Assembly (NCBI GenBank): GCA_033065855.1
Contig: JAVXUO010001816.1
Coordinates: forward strand, 121,504 to 185,503
Direction of reading: 5' to 3'
DNA from: Escallonia rubra
Taxonomy: Eukaryota; Streptophyta; Magnoliopsida; Escalloniales; Escalloniaceae
DNA length: 64,000 bases
Part shown: positions 34,404 through 44,743 of the stretch, in pieces
How positions within the stretch are numbered: position 1 is the first letter of the stretch
How the letters are laid out: each line of letters opens with the position of its first letter
Made by a program: the position numbers and the translations under genes
The notes under the pieces: model-generated
What the model was told of the DNA's origin: nothing
Databases searched by the model: none
The model's input: the letters and a program-made list of their open reading frames with translations, nothing else

Positions 34404-36513
34404 CCTACAACTGTCATCTAATTTCTGATTCCACTATGCGTACTCATTCATCTGGGAACCTCGCCTCTCATCAACTAGTATCATCTGTCGAACAATCAGC
34501 TAGCAGGTCAGCCACGGCCTTCCCTTTGATCGACTTATGTGTGACATAGGTGATGTTAAACTCTAACAAGAGCAAAATCCATTTGGTTGTGCGGTTAGAT
34601 AAGATAGGCTTTTCAAAACAAATACTTTACAAGGTCCATTCTGGCCAACAATCTGATGGGATATACCAAGACATAATGTCTCAATCTTTGTGTTACCCAA
34701 ACCAAAGTCACAGATGTCTTCTCTAAGGCTAAATAATTCACCTCCATTTTGGTTCACCTCTTACTCATACAAGTATATGGCTCTCTCAACCAAGGAATTC
34801 TTCAACTGTTGGGCTAACATGGCTCCGGCTGCAGTATCGGTCATGGTCAGGTTTCATAACAAAGGACTATCGAGTACTGGTAGGATTATGACCAGAGGTT
34901 GCTAAGATACTGTTTAATTTTTTCGAAGGCTTCCTGGCATAGGGGTTCCACTCTTTGGTTAAATCGTTCTTCAACAATTTAAACACTAGCTCACAGATCA
35001 TGGTCAAGTGAGATATAAATCGGCTAATGCATTGGATTCTAACCAAGAATCCCTTAATTTCTTTCTCCTTCTTGGCTAGAGGCATCTTGACTACAGCTTT
35101 GATCTTGGTCGGGTCCACCTCTATCCCTCGCTTGCTTACCATGAAATCTAGTAACTTTCTGACTGTGACTCCGAACGTACACTTTGGCGGGTTCAATCTT
35201 ACGTTATACTACCTCAACCTCTCAAAATACTTCCTCAACACGATACAATGGTCTTCCTTTTTCCTTGATTTAATGATCAAATCAACCACATACACTTCCA
35301 CCTCTTTATGGATCATGTCATGGAACAGGTTAGTAGCGGCTCATTGGTATGTAGTCCTTGTATTTTTTAAATCGAAAGGCATCACTATGGAACAGAAAGT
35401 ACCCTAGGGGGTTGTGAAGGTTGTCTTCTCCTGGAACTAAGGAGCCATTTTTATCTGGTTTTATCCCGTGAAACAATCTACAAATGATTGCAACTCATGC
35501 TCGGCTGTTTGCCTATGATTAGATCTATGATGGAAAAAGGGAAATCATCTTTGGGAGAAGCCCGGTTCAGATCTCGGTAGTCAACACACATGCTGACTTG
35601 ACCGGAAGGTTTGGGAATAGGTACGATATTAGCTAACCAGGTGGGATATTCAATTACTCAGAGGAATCTAATGTGGAGTAACATCAAAACTTCCTCCTTA
35701 ACCTTGAAGGACCATTCCGGTCTTAACTTATAAAGTTTTTGCTTGACAGGTTTGGCTTTGTGTAGAATAGGTAGGTGGTGTTCCATGATTGATGGGTTTA
35801 TACCGGGCATGTTACTATACGCCCAAGCAAATATATCGACGAATTCTCTAAGGAGTGCAGTCATCTCTTTTCTTTCTCTCTCATCTAGTCTAGCCCTATT
35901 TTGATATCTTTGACATCTTTGAGGGAGCCTATGTTTATTTTGAGTGTTTCTTCAGCCACTGGCTTTACACGACTAGATTTTCTATTTTCAATTTCTTTTA
36001 AATATTTTTTTTTCTAAGTCCATTAGGTATGACTCGTCAGTAACCAAGTTGACTAATTCTTCATAGCCTATATCAGCAACCAAGGGATAATCAAAACCAA
36101 GCATGATATTATCAATCAAGTAGTCTGGAAATACATTGTTGGTAAGCAAATTTAGATTGACTAAGGTGACATAAGCATCCAAGTCTTTTGGCTCCAGAGC
36201 ATCTTTGGCAACATGACTTCCTTCGATAACCTCTCCTACAGTTAGCGATCTATACTCGATCATCCAATTCTACATGTCGCCCTGTGCTGGAGCAATTAGA
36301 CATGTTGGGTCTATGATCTAGTCATTCGCTTCACAGATAAGCATTGAGATAAACACATGTGAAGCACGATGTCATTGCTTTCGGATCCATCAAGTCTATT
36401 AAATTTGAGACTTCTTTGGTACTCGGCTCGGTCTGTACTTGTAGTTCTTTGCCTTCGACCAACTCGCAGTCATAGAATAGCTCCCATCTTTTGATCTACC
36501 TCCCGATCTTAAC
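34404..36513 (-). pseudogene. Tat-type pol remnant, minus strand: protease-RT linker to RNase H
   Basis: On the minus strand: a linker/RT entry region (36263-35988, acidic, with LINKER-like ..DYPLVADIGYEELV); RT N-terminus at 35864-35658 (REFVDIFAWAYSNMPGI; PVKQKLYKLRPEW); RT palm text broken by stops; RT end at 35196-34867 (MNPPKCTFGV, KGIEVDPTKI-like RGIEVDPTKIKAV, EIKGFLVRIQCISRFI); RNase H text to ~34440. Many stops and frameshifts. The upstream half (protease) is at 48160-49035 on the same strand, separated by the solo LTR. Confidence 0.75.
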
Positions 36514-36660
36514 TGTTATATCCCAAACTTCGGGAGCCGGTTAGAATAACCATCTGGGCTCTGAAAAATAAACGGGCATTAATTTTGGGCAATGCTCGGG
36601 TATTAGTAGAGTATGAGAGCTTAAAATAATTTTGGGGCAAAAATATAATTTTAAAACTTT

Positions 36661-36767
36661 GGGGTAAATGCACTTTACCCCCTATACTTTAAGGCGATTT
36701 CACTATGGCCCCTCCTACTTTAAAAAGTTGAACTAAACCCCCCTGAACTCATCAAAACTGGGCAAAA
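36661..36767 (+). repeat. MULE left terminal inverted repeat
   Basis: Pairs with 44625-44734: both read, from outside in, ggggtaaatgcacttta then actttaaggcg, actatggc, aaaaagttgaactaaac and gactcatcaaaactgggcaaaa with few mismatches. Confidence 0.9.
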
Positions 36768-36948
36768 TTGACAGTTTCCATCCAAGTTAACACAGTTTTT
36801 GGGAGGGAAGTGTTTGGCGCCCATATCCTGCATTTTTAAGACGAAACTACCCCTTTGACCCAATAAAGTGCTTAAGACTTTGCAAAAAAACACCCAAAAA
36901 GCCACCCATTTCATTTCTCTTCTTCTGTAAACCCTAGAAAACCTGCAA

Positions 36949-37367
36949 ATGGAAGAGAGTCGTGGTCGCATGGATGTTATGGCTGCTAGAGTGTGCTACT
37001 GTGGTGTGTTGGCTCCTGTGAGGACCTCACATATATCCGCAAACTTTGGAAGAAGGTTTTATGGTTGTGCACTGTATGGGGTATGTATATTGTTTAAGTT
37101 TGTATGTATTTTTACTTAGCATTTTTTTTGTAATGGCTCCTCATCTTAATTCTTGGTTCTTTGTAGGTCCAAAACAATTGTGAATATTTTCAGTGGGTTG
37201 ACCCACATATGTGCCAAAGGGGTAGGGAGGTGGTCTCTAAGTTGCTCAATCGCATGACCAAGGTCGAGGAAGAACTGGCCATAACACGCAAGAGGGTAAA
37301 GATGTACAAGAAGCTCATGTTTGCAAGTTGGGTGCTGTTGATGCTTGTGATAATGCTTAAGACTTAG
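36949..37367 (+). CDS. GRF-type zinc-finger protein with C-terminal membrane segment (110 aa, two exons)
   Basis: Exons 36949-37080 and 37167-37367 joined across a GT-AG intron (gtatgt..ttgtag), phase 0, giving 110 residues. The N-terminal half is a GRF zinc finger (CYCG, TSHISANFGRRFYGCA, then CEYFQWVDP), a small nucleic-acid-binding domain also found in DNA repair enzymes and many small plant proteins. Next comes a basic helix (SKLLNRMTKVEEELAITRKR) that may form a coiled coil, and a hydrophobic end (LMFASWVLLMLVIML) that could anchor in a membrane. Similar GRF-helix-membrane proteins are common and often transposon-linked in plants. The frame is intact, unlike the transposase. It lies just inside the left inverted repeat, like a second MULE gene or a captured host gene; which one is not known. 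Confidence 0.8.
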
Positions 37368-38000
37368 TTAATGTTGTTAAAGATGTGCAACTTCTTAGTT
37401 GTTAGTAAGCACAGGAAAATACAGGGGGGCAAACTGTCTTAGGCATTTTGTAACCTAAAAATGATGTACTTTGGATGTAATTTGTGAGCAATGTTTCTTA
37501 GAATTAATCAATGTTATGTACAAGGTATTTATTTGTTGTTTTTTTGTGTGTGCAAGTTGGGATAATGTGTATGTTCAAGTTGTTGTAGTGTGTTTATGCA
37601 AGCAGTTAGAAGTGTGCAAACTGAAGGCTATGGTTGGAAGGGTGGTTGTGAAGGATGTTGGAAGTGTATGTATGCAAAGAAAGGCATGAAGCACTCCTGG
37701 TCAAATAAACATTACCAGCTACACAACAAGTTCCAAAGCTAAGCTAAAAACCAACAAGGTCAAATAATGCAAACTGGAAAAACAGTTTCATTCAACAAAT
37801 GCTTGAATCCACATGGTCAAAATTACACCCTGTCAAACTGAGCCCACAAACACCATACAGTACTCCTATCTGCAAAAATAAGTGTGCTTTCACTTCACTA
37901 CTTCACACAACCAGAATAAAATATGTCCACATACCAAGAGTCTGCCTAAAAAATAACCCAAATGATTAAAAAAAAAGATGCTTTTTGCAACAACCTAAAA
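37368..38000. other. Spacer between convergent MULE genes, no gene
   Basis: AT-rich; the short + strand ORF at 37471-37689 has no features. Presumably 3' untranslated and terminator sequence of both genes. Confidence 0.5.
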
Positions 38001-38323
38001 CTAGGTGCTTTTAGCTGAAGTCTTCTTCTTCTTTTTAGCAGCTTCAACAAATGCTTTTTTTCTTAGTGCCGCATCAGTCCTGATTTTCTCCCTTGTTGTC
38101 TCCATATCTGCCAATCTTATTGCTTCATTTGCAGCAGGAGTGGACACAGAGCAGCAGTAAATCTTGTTGTAGTGGCAGTATCTTCCCTCATAGGTGCAGC
38201 AGCTTCTTCAGTAGCAGCAGCAGTTGCTTCTTCTTGCCATCCTGGGATTCCAGTCTTCTTAGCAGCAAATTTCCCACCTAAGGCTCCAGTATGCTTCTTA
38301 CCAGCTGGAGCTTTACTTTTGCC
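38001..38323 (-). pseudogene. mudrA-like: MULE transposase, last exon
   Basis: Starts after acceptor tgcag (38326-38324) with GKSKAPAGKKHTGALGGKFA, Lys/Ala-rich, and ends in a basic tail (RKKAFVEAAKKKKKTSAKST, stop 38003-38001) that looks like a nuclear localisation signal. The 323-base exon needs one frame change near 38170 to link the two parts, so there is a small indel. Confidence 0.7.
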
Positions 38324-38400
38324 CTGCATTTAGTGGCTGTGTTAAACATCAAAGCCAAATCTACATTTTATCTGCAAAAACAAAATTGAAAAATACTTAC

Positions 38401-38487
38401 AAATGCTGATCCATCATTAACTTCAACATTTACTCCCTTACATACCCCCATAGCATTCAATCCACTTCTAGCATTCATTTGACAAGG
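38401..38487 (-). pseudogene. mudrA-like: MULE transposase, 87-bp exon
   Basis: A 29-codon exon bounded by acceptor ..ggtag and donor gtaagt (minus strand), phase 0 at both ends, reading PCQMNARSGLNAMGV... Exact multiple of three and good splice sites on both sides support it. Confidence 0.7.
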
Positions 38488-38565
38488 CTACCCAGTAATC
38501 AATGTTAGCAGCAACTACAACCAAAAAGTAAAATAAACAATCTTCAAAAAATATAACATGTTTAC

Positions 38566-40986
38566 CTCTGATGCCTGCTGATTTGAGGTCCCAATGTGTT
38601 GCTTGCCTATCCTTGACTTTGGGTGCACTGGGCCCTTGCTGCTTCTCAAGTTATGCCCAATTTGAAGGCATTTAGCACAAGTCATCACCCTCCCATTTAT
38701 GGACACACTGGTTTCTCCCCCAACCTCATCACAAGACTTTCTCCTCAATTTCTTTGGCCTACCAACTGGTTTCCTATAAAATGGTGGTGCTAATGGTTCA
38801 ATCTCAGTTTTCTCCCAGTCAGACTCACCAGGGACTGGATGTATCATGCTATTGTATGCTGCCAGGTATGTCTTCTTGCTGTAATATGGATGTACATAGC
38901 TTTCTGGTATCTCTCTATTCAAATAAATAGAGGCTACAGCATGCTTACAAGGGATTCCTGTGAGTTGCCACATTCTACAGTTACAGGTCATCTGCCTCAA
39001 GTCAACAACCCTTGTCTTCCCAAATGATTCAACTTCAAACTCCAATTCACCACACCAAGATGCAAAACAGTCTTTTGAGGCTGCTTTTATGGTCTCTAAC
39101 TGCTCCAAAATATTGGGGCAAATGACACCATCATACCTCTCCATACCCATCTTTTTTACTTGTATCCTTGTCATCACATGCTTTCTTATCCACTCTACCA
39201 TGGACACTATGGGCATAACTCTAGCTTCCAGAATATAGCTATTAAAACACTCATTGAGGTTGTTGACAAGAATGTCACACTTTGAAGTTGTACCAAAGTG
39301 TGACCTAGTCCATGTGGCAGGATCCAAGGCACTTAACCACTCATGAGCCTTTCTATCTTTGTCAATCTGCTTAAGCTGATTCATCTTCTCCATAAAATCA
39401 TTAGGGTTACTAGCCCTAGCTGCATTCCATAAGAAATCTTTGAACTCCTTCCCCTTAAATTTCTCTCTAAAATTAGCATAGAGATGCCTCATGCAATATC
39501 TATGCTCAGTTGTTGGCAACAGCTCTTTAAATGTCTCTACCAAGCCCTTTTGTCTATCAGAAATAAAAACCCAACCATTCTCTGTATCTCTACCAAGTTC
39601 TCCTACTAACTGCCTCAGAAACCAAGTCCAAGAGCTCTTATTTTCTGCCTCAACTACAGCAATTGCAATTGGGAACATGTTATCATTCCCATCCCTTCCA
39701 ACTGCACTAAGTAACTGACCCCCATACACAGTTTTCAGAAAACAACCATCTAACCCAATAATTGGCCTACAACCTTTAACAAAACATGTCTTTTGAGCTT
39801 CAAAACTAACAAACAGCCTCTGAAAAACTGATCTTATACCAGGAGAAAGTCTTTCAGTGGCTACAAAATATGAAGTCCCTAGGCTATATTTCATTAAAGT
39901 CTTCCCATAGTCCCAAATCTTGGCATATTGCATTCTAACATCTCCATCAACCAACTATTTTGCCCTCTTCTTAGCTCTGTACAACTGAGACTTACTCACA
40001 TTTGCATTCAAATCCTTTTTAATCATATTCTTCATTGATTTTATGTTCCATGCAGGATCATCCCTCAATTTCTCTAAGTAGTGTTCTGAGATATACCTAG
40101 ATGGGACCAAGTGATTGTCAAAGTCTCTATCACATGTGTGTTTTTGGTGAAAGGTCTTAATTTGGAAGGTGCTCTGACCACCAATTGGAGAAGCATGGAT
40201 TCTCCACTGACATTCACCATGATCTTTATGCCAGTGCTTACACACAACAGTAATCCTTTTGTTCTCATTTCTTTTATATACAAAATCATTCCCTCTTTTT
40301 ACACAATGTAGCTTCAAAGCTTGCCTAAACACCTGTGGGTTGGGAAACTTCATCCCAACAGTAAGGTCAGGACCTATTTCCCCACCCCAACCAGTTTTGG
40401 CATTGAATTCTTGGTACCTAGGTCTATCTCCATCATCAGATTCAGACCCTTCCAAACTTCCTAACTCATCAGACTCATCCCCATCAGAAAACCATTTGTC
40501 AGTCCCTTTATCCATATTCACATTCATGTTATCCCCACTTTCTAGCATCCCACTTTCTGGCATCCCAAATATATCATCATCTTCATGACCCATCTCTAAT
40601 CCTTCATGAAGTTCAGGTGGATCAGGCCCTTCATCCCTCACACCAGAAGTGTTGAGCCCACAATTTGTTCCGAATTCCACATCCACATCCTCATCCTCAT
40701 CCACGTCTTCATCTATACCCTCATCAACATCTTCATCTACACCCTTATCCATATCCAGATTGTTTACATTTACATGAACACCCACATCTACATTATTCTC
40801 ATCACCTCTATTTAGACCCTCACATACACCCTCACTACATACCCCTTCATTTACATTTACATCAACATTACTAACCCCTTCATTTACATTTACATCAACA
40901 TTATTAACCTCAGCCTGAGTAACATCCCCATCACCCAAAGGCATGTCATCAACCACAACCCCATCCCCATAATCAGGCTCAATCAT
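38566..40986 (-). pseudogene. mudrA-like: MULE transposase (MURA/DDE), main exon, with in-frame TAG
   Basis: The transposase binds the inverted repeats and performs cut-and-paste movement. Read on the minus strand from 40986: an acidic leader rich in VNVNEG/VDED repeats; the MuDR DNA-binding zinc domain (DLTVGMKFPNPQVFRQALK, ..RITVVCKHWH..); a TAG stop at 39957-39955 in the same frame; then the DDE core with PIIGLDGCFLK and FISDRQKG (the two Asp), CMRHLY, and NLNECFNSYILEAR (candidate Glu); then a SWIM zinc finger CNCRMWQLTGIPCKHAVA. The last zinc knuckle is damaged (CAKCLQIGHN lacks the final Cys). The exon ends at donor gtaaac (38565). Apart from the TAG, the reading frame is open for over 800 codons, so decay is recent. 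Confidence 0.9.
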
Positions 40987-41369
40987 TAACCATCTTCAAC
41001 CACATCTTCACTATCATGTCCAATTACTTGACCATCCTTTCCAACTACTTGTAGAGGATCCACCCTTTCTACATAAATAGGTAAACAACCAATGTCCCTA
41101 TAATACCTAATCATGTCAATCACACCCCTGTCATCTGTAATAGCCCTCAGCCCATGGTCAAAGCTAACTCCAGGTATGACATAATAAAGAAGGCTAGAAC
41201 TAGGTAGCTTCAAATCCCCTAATATATCAATTAGTTCCCAGTAAGATACCAAGTCTATGTCATAGTCATGAATGTATTCAACCAATTCACCTTGGTATGA
41301 CCTATTTGGTTTACTGCTAAAAAGTCCTCCATAGTGGATTTCTAAGGTTACTCTGTCAAACACATCCAT
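40986..41369 (-). pseudogene. mudrA-like: MULE transposase, N-terminal PB1-like domain
   Basis: 127 codons beginning MDVFDRVTLEIHYGGLFSSK, the conserved N-terminal module of many plant MULE transposases. It stops (TAA) within the overlap with the next frame, whose first ATG shares base 40986, so a one-base frame change separates this module from the rest. The preceding minus-strand text has a ctgcag acceptor-like site (~41379), pointing to an intron in the 5' untranslated region. Confidence 0.75.
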
Positions 41370-42230
41370 TTTATCTGCAGTAAAATAATATCAATTTATT
41401 ACTATACAATAATAAATCTCTAAGGTAAACTATATATTTATTGAAGTGCAGTATATATGTGACTGACATGTATAATCAGTCACTCAAGACAAATGTTGTT
41501 TATTAAAGTAAGGGGTAAAGTGCATTTCTAAACTAACTAGTGGCTCAGCAACTAACTAAGGGATAAACTCAATACAAATGTTGTTCAAATGCACACTTTA
41601 TTAAAGTGAGGGATAAACTACATTTCTAAACTAACTAAACTAATGATTCAGAAAGTGTGGTCCAAATGCACAGTTTATCATCCACCAAATACAGATGTTG
41701 TTCAAATGAACAGTATATTCAAGTAATGATTCAACAACTGTGGTCCAACAAAAAGGAATCCCTCCTCCGTCCCCACAACAAACACTGCGGTCCCCTACAT
41801 ACATGCATTTCTAAACCCTAATTCCTGCATGCATCTCAACTTATACATGCAAAGTTGCATGAAATGTAAACCCTACATTTAACGAAAACGTATTATTGTA
41901 AACCCTAATTCCTAAATCAAAACTGTTTAACGAGATGTACAGCATAAAACAATTTCATAAATGTACTCCCAAATTGACAACAAAAAACCCTAAATTGAAA
42001 ATCCTAAACTGTTGATACGAATTTAATAGTGGGCAACGGGTGAGCAATAGGTGTGCGAACTGTGAGTTTTAACAGCAAATACTGTGATTTTATAAAACAA
42101 AAGTGACAAGAAGGAAACAAAACATACCTCTTACTGCGTAATCTTCGGTCTTCAATCTTCACGTAGCCCTCGTTGTTCTTCCAGTACTCCCGTCGATCTA
42201 TTTTTGTTCGATGATGTTCACTTGATCTTC
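41370..42230 (-). other. Upstream region of the MULE transposase, no gene
   Basis: Presumed promoter and 5' untranslated sequence. It contains short repeated text (aaatgttgtt(c)aaatgcacant-ttat) at about 41490, 41580 and 41690. No ORF. Confidence 0.5.
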
Positions 42231-42246
42231 CACTACAAGAAAACAG

Positions 42247-42760
42247 GCTTTTAGCGACGGGAAAATCCGTCGCTAAAAGCCCAAAATCCGTCGCTAAAAG
42301 AATTAGCGACGGATTAACCGTCGCTAAAAATCCCTCGTATAAAAGCCCGTCACTAATAGTTTAGCGACGGAATTTTTAATTCCGTCGCTAAATATGTCAT
42401 TTTTACCGACGGATTTATTTTTCATTAGCGACGGATATTCCGTTGCTAATTATATTTTTAGAATTTTAATTTATTTTCTTTTTTGTCAAATTAGCGACGG
42501 ATTAAATATTTTAACGACGGAATATTCCGTCGCTAAACAACTTATTTAGCGACGGAATATTCCGTCGCTAAAAGTAATTTTCATAGTTTCCTATTTTTCG
42601 TTATTTTCACGAAATTCAATTTTAAAATACTTTTAGCGACAGATATTCCGTTGCCAAAAGTCCGTCGTTAATCTAGGCCTTTTAGTGACACAACTTCCGT
42701 CGCTAAAGTCCATCCAATTACACTTGAATCAGACTTTTAGCGACGAAATTCCATCGCTAA
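42247..42760. repeat. CACTA left subterminal repeat array
   Basis: About twenty copies of ttagcgacgga or its complement, many paired head to head as tagcgacggaat/attccgtcgcta, which can fold into hairpins. Variation increases inward. The partner array is at 44240-44465. Confidence 0.9.
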
Positions 42761-43869
42761 ATGTCAATAAAAAAACTATTTTTTAAAATTGTTATTAGTT
42801 TTTAAAATTCAAGCCTATTTTCATTGACAATTAATCATAATCACCAATATAGCACTCTTCTTTAAATTTCAAGCAATACAAACAAAATATAAGTTATACA
42901 CCAACATCTAACACCCAATACTCAACTACAAAAATTAAATATTCTCCGAACAAATTGTTGCACCAAAAAAAAATATATACTCAACTACAAAAATTAAATA
43001 TTCACCGAACAAAATAAATCACATCATACAAATTTCAAAACAAAATTACATATTTTATTAAAACCAAAAATAGATATCAATCTCCCAGTATACACTCAAC
43101 TCTTATAGCTTCACGTACTTGATCCTCTCCTCCTTAGTGACACTAATAGTAGCTCCACGTTACCCAATGTAGTTGAGCGCCATCTGCATTAGAGCAAAAA
43201 AAAAAAACTACTCAACAACGGTGCATTAGAGCAAAAAAAAAAACTACTCAACAACGCTCAGGGAAGAAAAAAGAATGAGACGGGTACAAACTAGACGGAA
43301 TATCCCATTGAACTTACAAGAGCTACGGGGCAAGATAAAAATAATGGGATTAGGTTAATCACGGGTTTATTCACAAAACTAAGGCCTTTTTCTCTATCTC
43401 GTCCAAACCTGCTACGAAGCATTCTAAACTAAGGCCTTGTTTATTCACAAAACTATGAACGAGATTTCACAAATAATACTTTACGCACAATGTTTTCATG
43501 TGTTTGTTGCCCCAGTAAAACAGCATTAGAAATTAAAGAAAGAATTAGCTTTTCCATATTAGTTCGTTCAAGAATATAAACAAACAGCTGATATGCACAA
43601 TAGAACCATCTTCAGGGAACCTTGGTACCGATAACATAATTCATATCCATTTAAAAAACAAGAAGGGGCAGGATATAATTATATGCTCAATCAAGAGACC
43701 AAGAAGGAGCAAACATGCTGCCCGGCAATTAAGGAACCCGTGATTAACCTAATCCTATCAATTAATCCTAGACGGGTACAACTCTTATTCCATTTCATTG
43801 GGTTACCTGTAAATGGCAGGATCTTGGATCAAAAGGGGGTCATACGACCTCCTAGGTGGCTCCATCATC
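42761..43869. other. CACTA interior, AT-rich, no gene seen
   Basis: Noncoding AT-rich DNA with a duplicated block (actcaactacaaaaattaaatattc at ~42922 and ~42982; gcattagagcaaaaaaaaa at ~43188 and ~43223). ORF 43683-43952 has no recognisable domain. Confidence 0.5.
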
Positions 43870-44154
43870 TCAAGGAGAGGCGGCCAGGGAATAGGAAAGG
43901 CTGCGGAGATCGGCGGCCTGAGCGGCGGTCAGGCGGTCGGAGAAGCCTGTGACGGCGCGGTGGTAGGCGTAGAGGATCTTCGACGGGTGTGATGACACTG
44001 ACCGGACGATGGAGGAGTACCAGTGGCGGTGGGTGGTGTGGCGGAGCGGATGGCGGCCGACGGTCGGCTCTGTGAGTGAGGGAGAGGGAGATCGACGGGG
44101 TATACGGTCGGGAGGAAAGAAAGAGATGAGCGGCGGGGAATGAAATGAGAGCAA
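43870..44154 (-). pseudogene. Captured fragment of subtilisin-like protease prodomain (I9)
   Basis: The minus-strand ORF contains HRHWYSSIVRSVSS and ILYAYHRAVTGFSDRLTAAQ followed by AADLRSL, which matches the end of the inhibitor I9 prodomain of plant subtilases (HWY..SS, ILYTY-type strand, GFSARLT-type motif). The catalytic domain is absent. GC content is far above the surrounding CACTA DNA, as expected of captured coding exon. Upstream residues (Arg/Pro/Ser-rich) probably lie in a shifted frame or in leader sequence. Not expected to encode an active protease; a chimeric transcript is possible. Confidence 0.75.
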
Positions 44155-44239
44155 ATTAGGGTTTGCTTCATTTATAGTAAAATATAAAAATTATTTTTAA
44201 AATAAAATTCAAAAGAAAATGAGAAAATACGAAAAAATA

Positions 44240-44465
44240 TATTTAGCGACGGATTGTTCTGTCGGTAATAACCCGTCGGTAAAATTCCGTCGCTAAAGAC
44301 CTTTAGCGACGGAATAGCCCGTCGGTAAAAGTCTTTAGCGACGGACTTTTACCGAAGGACAAATCCGTCGCTAAAAGTGACTTTTAGCGACGGACTTTTA
44401 CCTACGGGGAAAATCCGTCGTTAAAGTGACTTTTAGCGACGGATTGAAATCCGTCGCTAAAAGTT
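44240..44465. repeat. CACTA right subterminal repeat array
   Basis: About a dozen copies of ttagcgacgga / tccgtcgctaa variants, some as ccgtcggtaa, close to the right terminus. Confidence 0.9.
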
Positions 44466-44624
44466 GTTTTTCTTGTAGTGTTCAATCGGCAAAGAGATTT
44501 GGGAGACTGACAGTTTGAGAACTTAGGAAAATGAATGGTTTGAAAATGGTGGATACAGTCTTCGATGTTGAGTTTAATACAAGGGTAATTGTGACATTTC
44601 AGCAATCTCAGTTACGGCCGTTCC

Positions 44625-44734
44625 ATTTTGCCCAGTTTTGATGAGTCCAGGGGGGTTTAGTTCAACTTTTTAAAGTAGGGGGGAGCCATAGTGAAACCGC
44701 CTTAAAGTATAGGGGGTTAAAGTGCATTTACCCC
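44625..44734 (-). repeat. MULE right terminal inverted repeat
   Basis: Reverse complement of the left inverted repeat at 36661-36767; ends ..gtgcatttacccc against the target duplication taaaacttt. Confidence 0.9.
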
Positions 44735-44743
44735 TAAAACTTT

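Larger units (their letters stand above)
42231..44480. mobile_element. Non-autonomous CACTA transposon carrying a captured gene fragment
   Basis: Termini cactacaagaaaa and ttttcttgtagtg are exact inverted repeats with the CACTA signature, flanked by the 3-bp duplication ttc (42228-42230 and 44481-44483). Subterminal regions (42247-42760 and 44240-44465) hold over thirty copies, in both orientations, of ttagcgacgga, typical of CACTA transposase-binding arrays. No transposase gene. The middle contains a GC-rich fragment coding for part of a subtilase (minus strand). Confidence 0.95.
36661..44734. mobile_element. Mutator-like element (MULE) with transposase and GRF gene
   Basis: Terminal inverted repeats of ~107 bp (36661-36767 and 44625-44734) start ggggtaaatgcactttaa. 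A perfect 9-bp target duplication taaaacttt (36652-36660; 44735-44743) is the Mutator hallmark. It carries a minus-strand MURA-type transposase (41369-38001) and a small + strand GRF zinc-finger gene (36949-37367), convergently arranged. Without the nested CACTA element (42231-44480) it is about 5.8 kb. Confidence 0.93.

Noticed and set aside
37471..37689. 72-codon ORF after the GRF gene
   Set aside because: Cys/Val-rich without domain; probably 3' untranslated sequence.
43683..43952. 89-codon + strand ORF in the CACTA element
   Set aside because: Overlaps the antisense subtilase fragment at its end and has no motif of its own.
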